Positions 5,194-7,895 of a DNA stretch of 7,895 bases are shown here, one piece after another. Made by a program: the position numbers and the translations under genes. Each line of letters starts with the position of its first letter. The stretch's first letter is position 1. The notes beneath the pieces are model-generated. The model did not search any database. It had not been told where the DNA came from and was given only the letters and a program-made list of their open reading frames with translations. Origin of the DNA: Lachnospiraceae bacterium (GTDB taxonomy: Bacteria; Bacillota; Clostridia; Lachnospirales; Lachnospiraceae); NCBI GenBank assembly GCA_021204285.1, contig JAJPZP010000271.1, positions 1 to 7,895 on the forward strand. The letters run 5' to 3'.

Positions 5194-6844
5194 TCATATC
5201 TGCCGCAAAGAGCGCCGCGCCCAGCGCGCCGCAGAGCTGTGACTTCTCGCTGATCACGAGTCCTGTGCCGAGGCGTTCTTCGAGCGTCTTCACAAGGCCG
5301 CGGTTCCGTGCCACGCCGCCGGTCATCATATATTTTTCCTCACCGCCTACGCGCTTCACGAGGGAGGCCGTCTTCGCCGCGACTGCTTTGTTAAGTCCGT
5401 GGACAATATCGTCCGTTGACTTATTCTGCGCCACGAGCGAGACGATCTCCGACTCCGCGAAGACTGTACACATGCTTGAGATTGTGATATCTTCTTTATA
5501 AGTAAGCCCCACCCTGCTCAGTTCATCGAGGCTCATCTCCATCGTCCGCGCCATCATCTCCAGGAAACGCCCGGTTCCGGCCGCGCATTTATCATTCATG
5601 ACAAAATTTTTGACTGAACCGTCCTCCCCGAGGCGAATCACCTTGCTGTCCTGTCCGCCGATATCGATAACAGTACGCACATCCGGATCGAGAAAATGGG
5701 CGCCTCTTGCGTGGCAGGTGATCTCCGTGATGCTGCGGTCTCCGACCTCGATCGCGGAGCGTCCGTATCCGGTCGTCACGACCGAGTCAATATCCTCCCT
5801 CGAAAGAGAGACCTCCTTCAGTGCTTCCTCAAGCGCCCGCTCCGCGCCGAGTGCAGCCCCCGCGCCGGTCGGCATGATGACTTCTGCAACGATCTCCAGA
5901 TTTCGATCCAGAATGACCACGTCCGTGCTTGTGGAACCGCTGTCAATTCCGGCAAAGTATCCTTTTCCCATCTTGTTCTCCTTCTTCTCTCCCATCTCAG
6001 GCGCCAGGCTCTCGGCGAAAGCCTCCAGCCGCGTAGAAAGCTGTCCGCTGCTCTGCAGCGTGTAGTCCGACTCTATTTTCAGAAGCGGCACATCCGTGTG
6101 GTTTTTGATGTCTGCATATTCAAAGCTGTAAAAATCACAGAATTTGACGGTGTGGTAGATAATACCGCGCAGCGAAGGATCCTGGTAGAGCTGCTTTCGC
6201 CCCGTACTGTCCAGCATCCGCATACAGGGCAGCTGGGTAAGCAGTTCTCCCGCGTACCAGTCCATCAGCTCCTCAAAATCGAGCTCCCGCGGCAGCTCCC
6301 CCGCACCGACGGAGCGGTTATTCACACAGGATTCATTGACGACAGGCAGTGGCATTGCGCGCTCCGTCATGCGGAAGAGCTCCTCTCCCATCCGCGCGCC
6401 GAGCACGGCCAGATGCGGTTCGCTCATGCGCTTCTTCGGCGCGAAAGCCCGGAAAAAAGCTTCCTTATCAAATGAAGTCCCGCGGTACGCGCCGTAAGCC
6501 GCGGCCAGCTCCTTCAGCTGCGCAGCGACGCGTTCTCTGCTGCATGAGCCCTCATCAAAATGGAGCATGTCGATCATATAGAGGAAATCCATCTGTCCGG
6601 TGTCTTCGAGAATGTCATAGACGCTACGGATCGTATCACAGCAGTTGACAAGAACGAGCTCCCTGATTCCTCCTGTCAGCACCTGCTCCAGCACAGCCTT
6701 GCCAAAGCCGCAGAGGTTCGGGTGCGCGATCTGCTCCGCGCGCTCAAAGCCCTCCGGCATGTGATTCAGATTTTCACATTCGCCCCCGAACGCGGCGAGC
6801 AGCTCAATCGGCGTATATTTACAGATATAATAAGTCTTATTCAT
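5183..6844 (-). CDS. Fusion of a 2-hydroxyacyl-CoA dehydratase subunit with its BadF/HgdC-type ATPase activator
   Basis: A 553-residue protein of two parts. Residues 1-291 resemble an HgdB/FldC-type 2-hydroxyacyl-CoA dehydratase subunit: YTPIELLAAFGG near the start, LVNCCDTIR, HTVKFCDFYSFEY and the closing LSTRLEAFAESL, with several Cys that could bind an iron-sulfur cluster. Residues 292-553 are a complete activator of the BadF/BadG/HgdC ASKHA family. Its motifs are GIDSGSTSTD (299-308), VIDIGGQDSK (392-401), NDKCAAGTGRF (417-427), SSMCTVFAESE (456-466) and MTGGVARN (507-514). C420 and C459 are the expected ligands of the cluster shared between two activators. The activator uses ATP to drive one electron into the dehydratase, which removes water from (R)-2-hydroxyacyl-CoA. 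ATG 6844 is chosen for GGAGG nine bases upstream and for its 8-base overlap with the preceding dehydratase gene, implying coupled translation. The substrate is unknown. Confidence 0.9.
   Translation of the reverse strand: MNKTYYICKYTPIELLAAFGGECENLNHMPEGFERAEQIAHPNLCGFGKAVLEQVLTGGIRELVLVNCCDTIRSVYDILEDTGQMDFLYMIDMLHFDEGSCSRERVAAQLKELAAAYGAYRGTSFDKEAFFRAFAPKKRMSEPHLAVLGARMGEELFRMTERAMPLPVVNESCVNNRSVGAGELPRELDFEELMDWYAGELLTQLPCMRMLDSTGRKQLYQDPSLRGIIYHTVKFCDFYSFEYADIKNHTDVPLLKIESDYTLQSSGQLSTRLEAFAESLAPEMGEKKENKMGKGYFAGIDSGSTSTDVVILDRNLEIVAEVIMPTGAGAALGAERALEEALKEVSLSREDIDSVVTTGYGRSAIEVGDRSITEITCHARGAHFLDPDVRTVIDIGGQDSKVIRLGEDGSVKNFVMNDKCAAGTGRFLEMMARTMEMSLDELSRVGLTYKEDITISSMCTVFAESEIVSLVAQNKSTDDIVHGLNKAVAAKTASLVKRVGGEEKYMMTGGVARNRGLVKTLEERLGTGLVISEKSQLCGALGAALFAADMITR
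5969..5983 (-). promoter_or_regulatory. Internal ribosome binding site and start codon at the dehydratase-activator junction
   Basis: On the minus strand AAGGAG (5978-5983) stands six bases before an in-frame ATG (5969-5971), ideal Shine-Dalgarno spacing. This ATG is residue 292 of the fusion. Starting here gives a 262-residue activator, close to the usual free HgdC size of about 260. It is either an active second start making free activator or a relic of two genes fused by loss of a stop codon. Confidence 0.6.
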
Positions 6845-7835
6845 CGGCTTTTTCCTCCAGCATCTCGAGAAAGGCTTCCAGCCTTGTAGCGGTCTGTCCT
6901 TCACCGCCATGGCTGCGGTCGCAGCCGTCCCCGTCCAAGATCAGAAGCGGCAGGCCATTCTCCTCGAATCGCTTTTTCGCGAGCCGCGAACCGCCCAGCG
7001 TGTGCTTGCAGCCCCAGTGATTGAACCAGACCACGCCGTCCGCTCCCGCCTGTCTGGCGTGCTCGAGTCCCATCTTGATCCGGCGGGAATTATCCCCGCT
7101 TAAGGCATGGTAGACCAGCCGCATCGCCATATCCTCATAGGGGTCGTCCGCATGCTGCGTAATATCAAAGGTCTGCGCAAACTCACAGCCCACGATCTGC
7201 ACATTTTCCTTTAGAGAAAGAGCGTCACGCACGGCCTGCGACCAGAAAGGAATGGTATGCATCCAGTAGATACGCGTCCCCTTCGCGGGCGGCGCACTCT
7301 CCAGATCTTTCAGGAGCATCTGCACATAACGCTCCTCCTCCTCCGTGCCGAGCAGCACGAGGCTCGTCATGCCGCCGTAGAGAGGAGTGACGAGATCAGA
7401 GGGCACATATTTATCCGCGCGCTCTGACTGATAGCGGTCGAGAAGGTCGAGCGTCCGTCTGCTGCACGCCACTCTCTCACGCAGCGCGTCCTCAGAAATG
7501 TGCTTCCCTGTATGCTTTTCGACAAAGGTCTTCATATGGCGAAGCTGATCCGCCACATAGAGCACATTTTCCCGGTTCTGTTTTGTGGGAACATCGATCA
7601 CGAAGGAGGGAACCTGATAAAATTCTGCCAGATGGCGGAACGTCAGCAGGTTCGCGTCGCAGGCAAGATTGGTATAGACGATGCAGCGCGGCTTCGGGAG
7701 GAGCCCGGTCTTAGCCGCGCCGATAAAGGTCTTGTGATAGCTGCAGAGCGTCTCAGAGATGCCGCTGTCCTCCGCGTTCTGCAGAAACAGTCGCTCCGCG
7801 CGCGAGGCGGAAATATAACAGGAAAAAGCCTCCAC
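6837..7835 (-). CDS. 2-hydroxyacyl-CoA dehydratase subunit, apparently lacking its N-terminus
   Basis: From GTG at 7835 there are 332 residues of a 2-hydroxyacyl-CoA dehydratase family subunit (PF06050-type). Visible are ETLCSYHKTFIGAA (28-41), YTNLACDANLLTFRHLAEFY (54-73), the central RIYWMHTIPFW, FNHWGCKHTLGG and DGDGCDRSHGGEGQ followed by TRLEAFLEML at the end. Conserved Cys in CSYH, LACD and WGCKH are candidate iron-sulfur ligands. Relatives carry roughly 55-80 more N-terminal residues, including a P-x-E-L-type segment. Here the frame upstream of GTG reads SISYN, which still looks homologous, and closes at TAA 7887-7889. No well-placed ribosome binding site serves the GTG; GGGAG is 13 bases upstream. 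The start is therefore uncertain, and a frameshift or truncation near 7840-7890 is likely. Its stop overlaps the start of the next gene by 8 bases (ATGAATAA), so the pair probably forms one operon and one enzyme complex. Confidence 0.85.
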   Translation of the reverse strand: MEAFSCYISASRAERLFLQNAEDSGISETLCSYHKTFIGAAKTGLLPKPRCIVYTNLACDANLLTFRHLAEFYQVPSFVIDVPTKQNRENVLYVADQLRHMKTFVEKHTGKHISEDALRERVACSRRTLDLLDRYQSERADKYVPSDLVTPLYGGMTSLVLLGTEEEERYVQMLLKDLESAPPAKGTRIYWMHTIPFWSQAVRDALSLKENVQIVGCEFAQTFDITQHADDPYEDMAMRLVYHALSGDNSRRIKMGLEHARQAGADGVVWFNHWGCKHTLGGSRLAKKRFEENGLPLLILDGDGCDRSHGGEGQTATRLEAFLEMLEEKADE

Positions 7836-7863
7836 ATTGTATGATATGCTCCCTTTATGAGAG

Positions 7864-7887
7864 ACAGTGAAAAAACAAAAACACTGT
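7864..7887. repeat. Short inverted repeat upstream of the dehydratase operon
   Basis: ACAGTG (7864-7869) and CACTGT (7882-7887) are perfect inverted 6-base copies around an A-rich 12-base centre. The position upstream of the dehydratase gene would suit an operator, but the arms are short and the sequence ends eight bases later. No convincing -35/-10 pair was found alongside. Confidence 0.25.
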
Positions 7888-7895
7888 TAATCATG

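Noticed and set aside
5194..5501. C-terminal extension of the frame-0 larC reading (about 100 codons past 5193)
   Set aside because: The tail is Ser/Arg/Thr-rich, unlike LarC2, and is antisense to the activator domain. The +1 frame carries the real LarC1 ending up to 5193.
5696..6475. Plus-strand open frame of 259 codons opposite the dehydratase-activator gene
   Set aside because: It has no motifs, is Arg/His-rich as expected for antisense of this GC-rich gene, and the opposite strand has unmistakable activator and dehydratase motifs.
6845..6910. Upstream in-frame extension of the dehydratase-activator fusion to 6910
   Set aside because: It reads the end of the preceding dehydratase gene out of frame. 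ATG 6844 has GGAGG upstream and starts the family similarity.

Overview
The window looks like chromosomal DNA of a low-to-mid GC Gram-positive anaerobe, most likely a Clostridia member and possibly Lachnospiraceae. This is inferred from the gene families, the strong AGGAG-type ribosome binding sites, the LexA boxes of the Gram-positive type (CGAAC-N4-GTTCG) and the oxygen-sensitive 2-hydroxyacyl-CoA dehydratase genes. No taxonomic marker gene is present. No ribosomal or transfer RNA gene, CRISPR array or insertion sequence was seen.

Layout. Bases 1-989 (minus) hold a XerC/XerD-type tyrosine recombinase that leaves the window just after its catalytic tyrosine. A 237-base divergent intergenic region follows, with a promoter for each side and a 30-base inverted repeat of 12-6-12 form. 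Bases 1227-2954 (plus) encode a conserved but functionally unknown ABC-class ATPase, followed by a hairpin terminator. Bases 3046-3435 (minus) encode a small membrane-anchored LysM protein resembling the SOS division inhibitor YneA. Its promoter is near-consensus and sits among four LexA-box matches. Bases 3623-4216 (plus) encode a uridine-kinase-like P-loop protein. It is followed by the N-terminal half of larC (4296-5193), part of nickel-pincer cofactor synthesis, with an apparent frameshift 25 codons before its end.

Facing larC, and overlapping its 3' end by 11 bases, is a minus-strand pair running inward from the right edge. One is a 2-hydroxyacyl-CoA dehydratase subunit (6837-7835) that appears to lack its N-terminus. 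The other (5183-6844) fuses a second dehydratase subunit to its BadF/HgdC-type ATPase activator. The two overlap by 8 bases, so they are probably translationally coupled and together could supply both dehydratase subunits plus the activator.

The most unusual points are the dehydratase-activator fusion with a complete internal ribosome binding site and start at the junction; the frameshifted, LarC2-less larC; the four-box SOS control region; and the recombinase-site-like inverted repeat beside the recombinase gene. The window shows parts of known systems in unusual arrangements. I did not see clear evidence of a wholly new system.
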